DNA from: Thermovibrio sp.
GTDB lineage: Bacteria > Aquificota > Aquificia > Desulfurobacteriales > Desulfurobacteriaceae
DNA: 52,263 nt
Assembly (NCBI GenBank): GCA_015488335.1
Contig: WFNZ01000022.1
Location: 1 to 52,263, forward strand
Direction of reading: 5' to 3'
The notes beneath the pieces are model-generated. The model searched no databases and was not told the origin of the DNA. It saw only the letters and a list, made by a program, of their open reading frames with translations. The translations under genes and the position numbers were made by a program. Shown here piece by piece: positions 8,926 to 16,218 of this stretch; positions within the stretch are counted from its first letter, which is position 1, and every line of letters begins with the position of its first letter.

Positions 8926-9418
8926 AGGGGTTTTCTCCTTAATTTTAGCCTCTGTTTTAGCTTCATGTGGAACAGACAAGAAAAATGTCTCTTATACTCC
9001 ACCGCTCCAGTCCCAACCTTCTCCACTTGAGCAGAAGATCTCTGAGGGAGCATCACAGGAGCTCCCCGTTACATCACCCGTTAACCCGGAAAAGTTAGAC
9101 CTCTGCACCCGCCACCTCCTTTTTGCAGACCAGTACATAACAGCTTCAGACTACCCTGAGGCAGCAGATGAGATAAAAGAGGCAGAGAAATACTGTAAAC
9201 CTGGTGACCCGAGGCTCCTCTACATGGAAGCCGTTATGGCCGATATAAACGAAAACAGAAAGAAAGCCTATGAGCTTTACTACCAGGCTGCTAAAGGGTA
9301 TATAAAGAAAGGGGACCTTGACAGTGCCTTTAAGTGCTATTCCGGAATGATATCCATAAACCCCAACGGTAAGGAGATCAAAGAGCTAAAGCCCTATTTT
9401 GAGGATGATAACTATTGA
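8918..9418 (+). CDS. TPR lipoprotein of unknown function
   Basis: The 166-residue protein has a lipoprotein signal with the lipobox L-A-S-C (Cys17), then a proline- and serine-rich linker to about residue 55. Helical repeats follow that read as two or three TPR units (Y-P-E-A-A-D-E-I-K-E-A-E, A-Y-E-L-Y-Y-Q-A-A, S-A-F-K-C-Y-S-G-M-I-S-I-N-P-N). It would be anchored to a membrane facing the periplasm. The ATG lies inside the end of the previous TPR gene (8-base overlap), so both are probably made together. A role in cytochrome or Nap assembly is suggested only by its place between hao and napC. Confidence 0.72.
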   Translation: MRKGVFSLILASVLASCGTDKKNVSYTPPLQSQPSPLEQKISEGASQELPVTSPVNPEKLDLCTRHLLFADQYITASDYPEAADEIKEAEKYCKPGDPRLLYMEAVMADINENRKKAYELYYQAAKGYIKKGDLDSAFKCYSGMISINPNGKEIKELKPYFEDDNY

Positions 9419-9454
9419 AAAATGAATAGATTTTAGTTAGAATTGTATTGCTCC

Positions 9455-9470
9455 ATAAGAAATTTCTTAT
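9455..9470. promoter_or_regulatory. Perfect 16-bp palindrome upstream of napC, candidate operator
   Basis: ATAAGAAATTTCTTAT is its own reverse complement and lies in the 76-base gap before napC, just ahead of the ribosome site. It overlaps a TATAAA -10-like hexamer at 9468-9473, whose best -35 (TTGTAT at 9443-9448) is 19 bases away. It is a plausible binding site for a dimeric regulator controlling the nap genes. It could also fold as a weak A/U-rich hairpin. Confidence 0.45.
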
Positions 9471-9494
9471 AAATTCAGCTGCAAGGGGGTGGAA

Positions 9495-10058
9495 GTGACG
9501 GAGAAGACAAAAGCCTTTATAGTAGGTGGGATTGTAGGCATCGTCATTGCTGGAGTGGGAGCTCTCATCTCTGCCCAGATGATTGAGAACACTGCTGAGC
9601 CAGAGTTCTGCGGTTCCTGTCACGAGATGAAACCCATGTTTGAGGCATGGGAAACAGGCCCACACGGTCCACTTGGAAACAAGAGAGGAGCCATTAGAGC
9701 AGGCTGTGCCGACTGCCATTTGCCCCACACCAGTGTTCTTGCTTATTTAATTAATAAAGCAAAATTCGGAACTAACGACGCTATTGCCCACTATTTTAAA
9801 GGTGGCTATGCAGACGATCTTGAGCACTGGATTGAAAAGAGAAAAGAAAGAGAACACTACGTTTTTGTCTCAAACTGTGAACGCTGCCACGTTCATCTTC
9901 CAGACAACGTTATGCACGAGAAACTCAAGTCTGGGGAAATTAAGGGAGACTGTCTTACCTGCCACTGGTACGTTGGCCACGGATTTAACTTTGAGGAGAA
10001 GTTAAAGGAGTTTTTCAGCAAAAAAGGAGTAAAATCTAAAGAAGAAGGGCACGAATAG
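9495..10058 (+). CDS. napC: Membrane-anchored tetraheme quinol dehydrogenase, NapC/NirT family
   Basis: The 187-residue protein has one N-terminal membrane anchor (residues 7-27) and four CxxCH heme motifs starting at residues 39, 71, 128 and 153. The first is followed by the E-M-K-P-M segment that in NapC/NrfH proteins supplies the quinol-site heme ligand. It should oxidise quinol and pass electrons to periplasmic cytochromes, here NapM/NapA and possibly Hao. The GTG at 9495 has AAGGGGG upstream with a suitable spacer; the GTG at 9489 is directly abutted by that stretch and so is less likely. It is 23 bases ahead of napM. Confidence 0.9.
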   Translation: MTEKTKAFIVGGIVGIVIAGVGALISAQMIENTAEPEFCGSCHEMKPMFEAWETGPHGPLGNKRGAIRAGCADCHLPHTSVLAYLINKAKFGTNDAIAHYFKGGYADDLEHWIEKRKEREHYVFVSNCERCHVHLPDNVMHEKLKSGEIKGDCLTCHWYVGHGFNFEEKLKEFFSKKGVKSKEEGHE

Positions 10059-10081
10059 AACACTTATAGGGGAGGTGCAAA

Positions 10082-10498
10082 GTGAAGGCAAAGACACTAT
10101 CACTGCTTGCCGGCCTGATGATAGCCGGAAGCGGGCTGGCAATGGCAGACCAGCACCCTGTTCCACCAAACGTGATTGCTCAATTGCCGCCTCAACAACA
10201 ACAATGTAGGGTATGCCATCAAAAAGTAACTCCGAAAATTTATCAACAGTGGGCACACTCAAGGCACGGTATAAACAACGTCCGCTGCTTCCAGTGTCAC
10301 GGAACGTTTAGTGACTTCCACAAGGTTCCACCTATTACAAAGTGTATGGCCTGCCACTACCAGGAAGTTGTTACTATGCAACAGAAGAAGCCTGGAGCAA
10401 AGTGCTGGGACTGCCACGAAGCTCACATCTTTGAGTTCCACGGCAACGGTGTAAAGAACATTAAAACAGCAAAAGACTTTAACCCACAACAGTACTAA
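10082..10498 (+). CDS. napM: Periplasmic tetraheme cytochrome c NapM
   Basis: The 138-residue product has a Sec signal peptide (cleavage near A-M-A, residue 22) and four CxxCH motifs starting at residues 42, 69, 88 and 108, with extra histidines available as distal ligands. A small tetraheme protein between napC and napA fits NapM of the napCMADGH arrangement, which replaces the diheme NapB as electron carrier to NapA. No napB is present in the window. The GTG start has GGGGAGG seven to eight bases upstream. Confidence 0.88.
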   Translation: MKAKTLSLLAGLMIAGSGLAMADQHPVPPNVIAQLPPQQQQCRVCHQKVTPKIYQQWAHSRHGINNVRCFQCHGTFSDFHKVPPITKCMACHYQEVVTMQQKKPGAKCWDCHEAHIFEFHGNGVKNIKTAKDFNPQQY

Positions 10499-10513
10499 TT
10501 AAAGGAGGGCACG

Positions 10514-13186
10514 ATGGGAATTGGAAGGAGAGATTTCCTCAAAAAGAGTGCTGCTCTAACGGCAGCATCTCTTGTGGGGATTAACCTTAAGATAAAGTCT
10601 GACGGAGTAACCCTCGGAGAGTCTGCTTCTGCAGGCGAAAACCTTATGAGGGTTCCTGAAGAGGTTAAAAGGTCACCTGCCTTTAAGAAAGAGGGAGGAT
10701 ACACCTGGGTAAGGGGTGTATGCCGTTTCTGCGGAACAGGTTGTAAGGTATGGTTAGGTTTCAAGGATGGTAAGCCTGCAGTTATAAGGGGTGAGAAGAA
10801 CTCTGCCATCAACTTTGGTTTCCTCTGTATGAAAGGAATGCTTTTCTACAAGATCTTCAGGCACCCAGACAGGCTTACACAGCCCCTCTACAGGAAGAGC
10901 AAGAAGGAACCCTTCAAGCCAATCTCCTGGGAGAAGGCCTACGAGATTATCGCCGATGAGATGATCAAGGCTATTAAGAAGGGCGAGTGGACACCTTTTG
11001 GTTGGTCTGGAATTGCCTACTACGGTTCTGGACAGGCTTTAACAGAGGAGACATACCTCTTCCAGAAGCTCTTCAGGTGCATTGGAACAAACCACGTTGA
11101 GGGTAACCCAAGGCTCTGTATGGCATCTGCCGTTGGTGGATACCTTACATCCTACGGTACAGACGAGCCTGCTGGTGGATACGCAGACTTTGACAAGGCT
11201 CAAACTGTTTTCATCATCGGTTCAAACACAGCTGAGTGTCACCCGATCCTCTACCGTCGTATCATGCACAACAAGCTGAAAAACCCCGGCGGTTATATGG
11301 TAATCAACGTTGACCCAAGGGTTTCACCAACATCTAAGATTGCAGACATCCACATGCAGTTTAAGCCTGGAACAGACCTTGCTCTTCTTAACGCTATTGC
11401 TCACGTAATAGTTTACGAAGGTCTTTACAATAAAGATTTTGTTAACAAGTATTGTGCATTCCACATCTACACTAAGGGTAAAGACAAGAATCCTCTATTA
11501 GGACATCAAGTTTCTTTTGAAGAATACAAAAGATTCCTTGCCAGGTACACACCAGAATATGCAGCTCAAATCTGCGGTGGAAACATCACTCCCGATATGA
11601 TTAGAAAAGTTGCAAGGCGCTTTGCCACAACGAGAACTGTCTCCATCTGGACAATGGGTCTCAACCAAAGGACGAGAGGTGTTTGGGTTAACAACCTTGT
11701 TACAAACCTTCACCTCTTAACAGGTAACATCTGTAAAGACGGTGCAGATGCCCTTTCACTTACAGGTCAGCCAAACGCCTGTGGTGGTGTTCGTGAAGGT
11801 GGTGGACTCTGTCACATTCTTCCAGGTCACAGGCTTGTTAAGAATAAAGCAGATAGAGAAGGACTTGAGAAAATCTGGGGAGTTCCAAAAGGAACAATTC
11901 CTCCAAAACCTGGTTATCATACTGTTAAGATGTTTGCTGCTATTACTTACAGTGAGAGAGACAAGAAGAGATTCCCCGGTCTTAAGCCAATTCACTTTAT
12001 CTGGGTAGAAGAAACTACACCCATGCAATCTCTTCCAAACGTTGGCCATTACAGGAAAGGTTTTGAAAGAGAAGATGTTTTTGTAGTTGTTAACGAGATA
12101 TTCCCAACGAGAACTACTCAATTTGCAAACCTGATTCTTCCTACTCCGTTCCACTTTGAGAAGACTGGTGTTTACGGATGTACAGAGCGTCGTTCACAGT
12201 TAACTCCTGTTGCAGTTAAAGCTCCCGGTATGTGTAAGCCTGAGCTCCAAATTATCGTTGAATTTGCCCAGGTTCTTGCTAAGAAGCTTAGAAGAGAACG
12301 TGACCCAAGGCTTCGTGCAAGAGCCCACACAGTTTACCAGTGTGTAGCTCCGTTTATTGAGGCTGCTAAGAAAGACCCATGGTGGACGCTGGCTAAAGAG
12401 GTCTGGAGTGAATACGCTGGAAAAGTTACCAAGGGAAGGGATAACGACCTTTCCGGTGCGACTTACGAAGTTCTTCTCGCTAGACCAGATGGTGTTCAGT
12501 GGCCTGCACCAACAGTAGAAATTGCTATGAAAGGTGGAACCCTCAGAAGGTTCGTTGTAGGAAAAGACCCGCTTGCTACAGAGTTTGTAGAGAAACATCC
12601 AGAATATAAGGGCTGGAGAGTTGTTGATTATGGACATCTCCATAATCTTCCTACATTACCTCCAGAGAGCCGGGCAAGGTTCTGGATCTGGCTCAGACCT
12701 TACAAAGGACCTGCTGAGCCGCCAGATGCTGAATATCCGTTCTACCTCTCAACGGGTAGGGTTATTGACATGTGGCACTCCGGTTCTATGACCGGTCGTG
12801 TTCCAGAGCTTGCTTCTGACTATCCGTATGCATGGGTTGAGGTTAACCCGAAAGATGCTCAACGCCTCGGAATTAACCCAGGTGATCTTGTTCTCGTTGA
12901 GACACGCCGTGGTAGGAACATCCTTCCTGCAAGGATCTCAACAGACGAAGGACCTATGGAAGGAATGGTTTTCGTCTACTGGTATGACCAGGAAAAACAC
13001 AGAATGATTAACTTCTGCACACTGGATGCTTATGACCCAGGTTCTAAGCAGCCCGAGTTCAAGATCTGTGCATGCCGCATCAAGAAGTATGCTCCTGCTA
13101 AGCCTCTCAAGCAGTTCCTCGTTAAGCTTGTTAAGGTTAAGGGTGGATATCTCCACAACGTTGAAATTGACCGCAGTGAATACTAA
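10514..13186 (+). CDS. napA: Periplasmic nitrate reductase catalytic subunit
   Basis: NapA reduces nitrate to nitrite. The 890-residue protein starts with a twin-arginine signal (R-R-D-F-L-K at residues 5-10). A [4Fe-4S] site follows at Cys70, Cys73, Cys77 and Cys105. Cys202 in G-N-P-R-L-C-M-A-S-A is the expected molybdenum ligand. Bis-MGD-binding blocks follow, including a C-terminal molydopterin dinucleotide-binding domain (about 760-870). The chain is longer than the roughly 830 residues of the enterobacterial enzyme. The ATG has AAAGGAGG upstream. Codon choice is distinct from most neighbours (many GGT, CGT, ACA), which fits high expression, and GAGCTC is almost absent. Export would use the Tat system encoded at 22.4-23.5 kb. 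Confidence 0.96.
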   Translation: MGIGRRDFLKKSAALTAASLVGINLKIKSDGVTLGESASAGENLMRVPEEVKRSPAFKKEGGYTWVRGVCRFCGTGCKVWLGFKDGKPAVIRGEKNSAINFGFLCMKGMLFYKIFRHPDRLTQPLYRKSKKEPFKPISWEKAYEIIADEMIKAIKKGEWTPFGWSGIAYYGSGQALTEETYLFQKLFRCIGTNHVEGNPRLCMASAVGGYLTSYGTDEPAGGYADFDKAQTVFIIGSNTAECHPILYRRIMHNKLKNPGGYMVINVDPRVSPTSKIADIHMQFKPGTDLALLNAIAHVIVYEGLYNKDFVNKYCAFHIYTKGKDKNPLLGHQVSFEEYKRFLARYTPEYAAQICGGNITPDMIRKVARRFATTRTVSIWTMGLNQRTRGVWVNNLVTNLHLLTGNICKDGADALSLTGQPNACGGVREGGGLCHILPGHRLVKNKADREGLEKIWGVPKGTIPPKPGYHTVKMFAAITYSERDKKRFPGLKPIHFIWVEETTPMQSLPNVGHYRKGFEREDVFVVVNEIFPTRTTQFANLILPTPFHFEKTGVYGCTERRSQLTPVAVKAPGMCKPELQIIVEFAQVLAKKLRRERDPRLRARAHTVYQCVAPFIEAAKKDPWWTLAKEVWSEYAGKVTKGRDNDLSGATYEVLLARPDGVQWPAPTVEIAMKGGTLRRFVVGKDPLATEFVEKHPEYKGWRVVDYGHLHNLPTLPPESRARFWIWLRPYKGPAEPPDAEYPFYLSTGRVIDMWHSGSMTGRVPELASDYPYAWVEVNPKDAQRLGINPGDLVLVETRRGRNILPARISTDEGPMEGMVFVYWYDQEKHRMINFCTLDAYDPGSKQPEFKICACRIKKYAPAKPLKQFLVKLVKVKGGYLHNVEIDRSEY

Positions 13187-13192
13187 TTTCTT

Positions 13193-13220
13193 GAGGAGGG
13201 GTTTTTCCCCTCCTTTTTTT
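13193..13220 (+). terminator. Strong intrinsic terminator between napA and napD
   Basis: AGGAGGGG (13194-13201) pairs with CCCCTCCT (13207-13214) around a T5 loop and is followed by an uninterrupted T run. This is the best-formed Rho-independent terminator in the window. napD, napG and napH therefore depend on read-through or on a promoter in 13221-13266, which is A+T-rich but shows no clear -35/-10 pair. Confidence 0.88.
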
Positions 13221-13266
13221 CCTCCCATATTTATCTGATTTTCAGAATAAAATAGAGAGGTATATT

Positions 13267-13638
13267 ATGCCTATAGTTAGTTGTATTGTTACAACTCTAC
13301 CTGAAGAGGGTAAGACTGTTGAGAAAAAACTTCTTGAAATACCAGGAGTGGAAGTTTATGGCGGTGGACTGAAAGAAGAAGAAAATGCTTATCACATTGT
13401 AATTGTCCTTGATGCGGAGCGTTATTCGGATTTAGAAGAAATTGAAAGAAGGATAAAAGAAATAGACGGCATCCTTCAAATGGCTGTTGTTGAAGCCCAC
13501 TTTTTGGAAGAGTTTGAAAAGATAGAAGAAGGGGAGATTTATCCCATAAATCCGTTTAGAGGGCTTAGAAAAGCGGAAAAAGAGGCGGAGAGAGCCTGGC
13601 TTGGAGAAGATGAAAATGGAGAAAAGGAAGTCCACTGA
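13267..13638 (+). CDS. napD: NapD, NapA signal-peptide-binding maturation chaperone
   Basis: This 123-residue cytoplasmic protein has the NapD ferredoxin-like pattern: an opening S-C-I-V-T-T strand, a helix with P-E-E-G-K-T-V-E-K-K-L, a V-E-V-Y-G-G-G strand and a closing V-V-E-A-H-F strand. NapD binds the Tat signal of NapA and holds it until cofactor loading is complete. The last 40 residues form a charged tail longer than in enterobacterial NapD (about 80-90 residues). The ATG has GAGAGG upstream. The end overlaps napG by 23 bases. Confidence 0.85.
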   Translation: MPIVSCIVTTLPEEGKTVEKKLLEIPGVEVYGGGLKEEENAYHIVIVLDAERYSDLEEIERRIKEIDGILQMAVVEAHFLEEFEKIEEGEIYPINPFRGLRKAEKEAERAWLGEDENGEKEVH

Positions 13639-14293
13639 AAGCAGGAGAAAATTCTTAAAAGTTTCCCTGGGAGCTTTCCTCTCTGGAGCTCTCACATCCT
13701 GCGACCTCTCAAGGTTTAAAAACCCAAAAACAATGGTTAAATCCCCCATCGGTCCAAACGTTCTCCGTCCTCCCGGCGCCGTTCCAGAGGAACACTTTGC
13801 CCAGAAGTGTATCAGGTGCGGAAGGTGTGGAGAGGTCTGCCCTTACCACTGCATAAAGTATTTTGACGTTAAAACAGGCGGGGTTTTCTCAGGAACTCCA
13901 TACGTCAACGTTATGGAAAAGCCCTGTTATCTCTGTATGAAGTGTGTTTACGTTTGCCCCACCGGTTCTCTCGTTCCCTGTGCTAAGGAAGATGTCCGGA
14001 TGGGGGTTGCCGTAATCAACAGGCAGATATGCGTTACCTGGCAGCAGCAGAAAACTGGACTCATGTGTAAAACCTGTTTTGATGTTTGCCCTTTTGCCGG
14101 AGTTGCGATAAAGATTGACCACGACTTCAGACCTTACATCGTTGAGGAAAACTGCACTGGTTGTGGAATCTGCGCCTACTCCTGCATAGCCGACACCTGG
14201 TACGAAAACAAAGGGAAAAAGGCAATAACTATAATGCCGATTAAGTGGAAGAAGATTAAAGAGATAAAACTGGAAGATATTAAGAAATCGTAA
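13616..14293 (+). CDS. napG: NapG, ferredoxin-type electron transfer subunit
   Basis: The 225-residue protein begins with a twin-arginine signal (R-R-K-F-L-K-V at residues 10-16) and has about four [4Fe-4S] motifs, beginning with Cys65, Cys68, Cys71 and Cys75 and ending with C-T-G-C-G-I-C-A-Y-S-C. With membrane NapH it forms a quinol dehydrogenase that feeds periplasmic nitrate reduction. Possible starts are TTG 13601, ATG 13610 and ATG 13616; I chose 13616 because GGAG is then nine bases upstream rather than abutting, but 13610 remains possible. A cysteine at the end of the signal (T-S-C) could be lipidated, which I regard as unproven. Confidence 0.9.
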   Translation: MEKRKSTESRRKFLKVSLGAFLSGALTSCDLSRFKNPKTMVKSPIGPNVLRPPGAVPEEHFAQKCIRCGRCGEVCPYHCIKYFDVKTGGVFSGTPYVNVMEKPCYLCMKCVYVCPTGSLVPCAKEDVRMGVAVINRQICVTWQQQKTGLMCKTCFDVCPFAGVAIKIDHDFRPYIVEENCTGCGICAYSCIADTWYENKGKKAITIMPIKWKKIKEIKLEDIKKS

Positions 14294-14304
14294 GAGGTGG
14301 TAAG

Positions 14305-15174
14305 TTGGCCAGGAAGAGCTTCTGGAAGAGGATAACGATCTGGCGATACCTCTTTCTCTTTGTCTGTTTCGTTATAGTTGTTGGAAACCCGTTTACCAAC
14401 TACTACGGGGATATCAACTTCATTCAGGGATGGTTTCAGTCTTTAGGTGTTGGAAACCTCTGGGTAGTTTCTCCCCTTGAGGGTGTTGAGTCAATTTTGA
14501 CCGCCAAGGCTTTCTATATGCCCTCTCTGGTTGGAATGGTTGTTCCCGTTACCCTTGCTTTTTTAATGGGTAGGGTTTTCTGCAGCTGGATGTGTCCGAT
14601 AGAGTTCCTCTCTATGCTTACGGACAAAATCCTCGGCCTTGTTCCAAAGTGGGGGAATAAGCTCAAGTATAGGCCTGACCTGATAAGGCTCTCTAAGAGA
14701 CTCCTCTGGTTTGCCCTTGTGACGGAGCTCCTCCTCACAATGATTGTTGGCTATCCCCTCTTTGTCTGGTGGTCTCCGCCGGGGCTTGTTGGAAGGGAGA
14801 CGATGTTCTACGTCTTCTACAAGCACGTGACGATTGAGCTAACTATTGTCGTTGTTGTTCTTCTATTGAACCTCTTAACAAGGAGAATGTTCTGCCGGTA
14901 TTTCTGTCCGCTGGGAGCTCTCCTTGCCCTCATTGGCAAGTGGAGACAGCTTGTTATAAGGTACGATGCTGGCGTTTGCGTTGGCTGTAAGGTGTGCGAT
15001 AGCAGGTGCCCTATGGGAATTAAGCCCAGCGTTGGGGAGAGCCAGAGTGTTTACTGCTGGAACTGTGCAGAGTGTGTTGATGCCTGCCCCACGAACGCTC
15101 TGAACTTTACCTGGCGGGATAAGGGAGTTTTAAAAGTTCCCTCTCCACCTGTTGCCCTTGGGAAGAAGACATGA
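14305..15174 (+). CDS. napH: NapH, membrane ferredoxin-type quinol dehydrogenase
   Basis: The 289-residue protein has four or more membrane segments, the paired cytoplasmic C-x3-C-P motifs typical of NapH (Cys93-Cys97-Pro98 and Cys197-Cys201-Pro202), and a C-terminal domain with two [4Fe-4S] motifs (Cys225-Cys235 region and Cys251-Cys261 region). NapH with NapG oxidises quinol in organisms using Nap for respiration. The start is TTG at 14305 with GAGGTGG upstream, leaving an 11-base gap to napG. The preceding stop codons leave no better start. Confidence 0.92.
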   Translation: MARKSFWKRITIWRYLFLFVCFVIVVGNPFTNYYGDINFIQGWFQSLGVGNLWVVSPLEGVESILTAKAFYMPSLVGMVVPVTLAFLMGRVFCSWMCPIEFLSMLTDKILGLVPKWGNKLKYRPDLIRLSKRLLWFALVTELLLTMIVGYPLFVWWSPPGLVGRETMFYVFYKHVTIELTIVVVVLLLNLLTRRMFCRYFCPLGALLALIGKWRQLVIRYDAGVCVGCKVCDSRCPMGIKPSVGESQSVYCWNCAECVDACPTNALNFTWRDKGVLKVPSPPVALGKKT

Positions 15175-15191
15175 TTAAAATTTTATAATCA

Positions 15192-15220
15192 TTGCCAAAA
15201 GGCCTTTTCTCTAATAAATT
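15192..15220 (+). promoter_or_regulatory. Possible promoter of the small cytochrome c gene
   Basis: TTGCCA (15192-15197) and TAAATT (15215-15220) are 17 bases apart in the 77-base gap after napH, about 30 bases before the small cytochrome gene. The -10 match is moderate. A palindromic AAAAGGCCTTTT (15197-15208) lies in the spacer region. Confidence 0.4.
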
Positions 15221-15251
15221 GATACCAGGAAAAACCTTAAGGAGGTAGAAA

Positions 15252-15506
15252 ATGAGGAAAGTTCTTGGTGCTCTTGCAGTGGTAGCTCTTATGGTAGCTC
15301 CAGCTTCTGCAGGTGTATGGGAAACCCAGTGCATGGGATGTCACAACGGTTCACTGGCCCCCTCAAAGGCTCAGCTGAAGGCCAAGTTTAAGAACGCTAA
15401 GGCTTTCATAGCTGCCGCTAAGAAGTCAACAAACCCAATGATGGCTGCTGTTAAGAACAACGACGCTGCCCTCAAGGCTGCTGCTAAGGAGATCTTCGGA
15501 AAGTAA
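15252..15506 (+). CDS. Very small periplasmic monoheme cytochrome c
   Basis: The 84-residue precursor has a clear Sec signal peptide (cleavage after A-S-A, residue 20), leaving about 64 residues with one heme site, C-M-G-C-H at residues 27-31. The mature part is alanine- and lysine-rich and helical, and contains methionines at 52-54 region (N-P-M-M) that could be the distal heme ligand. It has its own AAGGAGG site and terminator at the end of the nap block, so it may be a soluble electron carrier for nitrate respiration. It is shorter than usual class I cytochromes (80-100 mature residues). Function is inferred from location. Confidence 0.8.
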   Translation: MRKVLGALAVVALMVAPASAGVWETQCMGCHNGSLAPSKAQLKAKFKNAKAFIAAAKKSTNPMMAAVKNNDAALKAAAKEIFGK

Positions 15507-15507
15507 G

Positions 15508-16218
15508 CTATCCTGGGGGGCTTTCCCCCCTTTCAGCCCTGTAAATCCTGTAAATTCCCTCAAAAGTTAGATTCTCTAAAAACCTTTCCCCTAAAATTTC
15601 TGAAACTATCCTGCCAAGTCCCCCTGTAACAAACAGTGAAAGGTTAAATTTTTCTTTTACTTCTTTAATGGCTCCCAACGTTGATAATGAAATTCCAGCC
15701 CTTATACATTCCTCCGTTGATCTGCCGGGATTTTCGCTGAGCTCTTTCAGTTCAACTTCCGGAAGGAGAGCTCCCCTCCTGTTTAAACACTCTACCATCG
15801 TTTTTATTCCAGGCAGGATGTATCCACCTACAAATTCCCTGTTAGCCACAATGTCTATAACGGTTGCCGTTCCGCAACTTACAACGATGAAGCTTTCAGA
15901 GTAGGAGAGAGCTCCCGCAATGTTAGCCAACCTGTCAGCCCCGATGTTTCCCCTGTAGTTCAACTTGAACGGGAGTTTTGAGCTCTTTGAGATGAAGAGA
16001 GCTCCCGGATAAACCCGTTTTATTAGCTCTGTTACCTCTGGAACTACTGAAGCTGCGGCAACGTCTGATGCTTTTATAAGGGGGAGCTCCCTTCTCTTCA
16101 TAACCTCTGCTGTTTCAACTGAGAAGAGGGGGACTATTCGGTCGTTTTCGTAGAGAGCTCCCTTAACCTTAGTGTTTCCTGCATCTATCAGCAGTACCCT
16201 ACGTTCTGTACTCTGCAT
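15508..16218 (-). CDS. coaX: Type III pantothenate kinase
   Basis: The 236-residue product shows the ASKHA-fold motifs of CoaX: L-I-D-A-G-N-T-K near the start (Asp12), G-A-D-R-L-A-N-I near residue 93, and S-C-G-T-A-T-V-I-D near 115, then G-G-Y-I-L-P-G. It phosphorylates pantothenate in the first step of coenzyme A synthesis. Its ATG lies inside the argJ end (20-base overlap) with GAGG four bases upstream. The gene contains at least seven GAGCTC sites in about 420 bases, the densest cluster in the window. Confidence 0.93.
   Translation of the reverse strand: MQSTERRVLLIDAGNTKVKGALYENDRIVPLFSVETAEVMKRRELPLIKASDVAAASVVPEVTELIKRVYPGALFISKSSKLPFKLNYRGNIGADRLANIAGALSYSESFIVVSCGTATVIDIVANREFVGGYILPGIKTMVECLNRRGALLPEVELKELSENPGRSTEECIRAGISLSTLGAIKEVKEKFNLSLFVTGGLGRIVSEILGERFLENLTFEGIYRIYRAERGESPPG
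15515..15533 (+). terminator. Terminator of the nap/cytochrome region
   Basis: GGGGGG (15515-15520) and CCCCCC (15525-15530) flank a CTTT loop and are followed by TTT. It lies just beyond the small cytochrome stop and inside the end of the convergent coaX gene. Confidence 0.65.
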
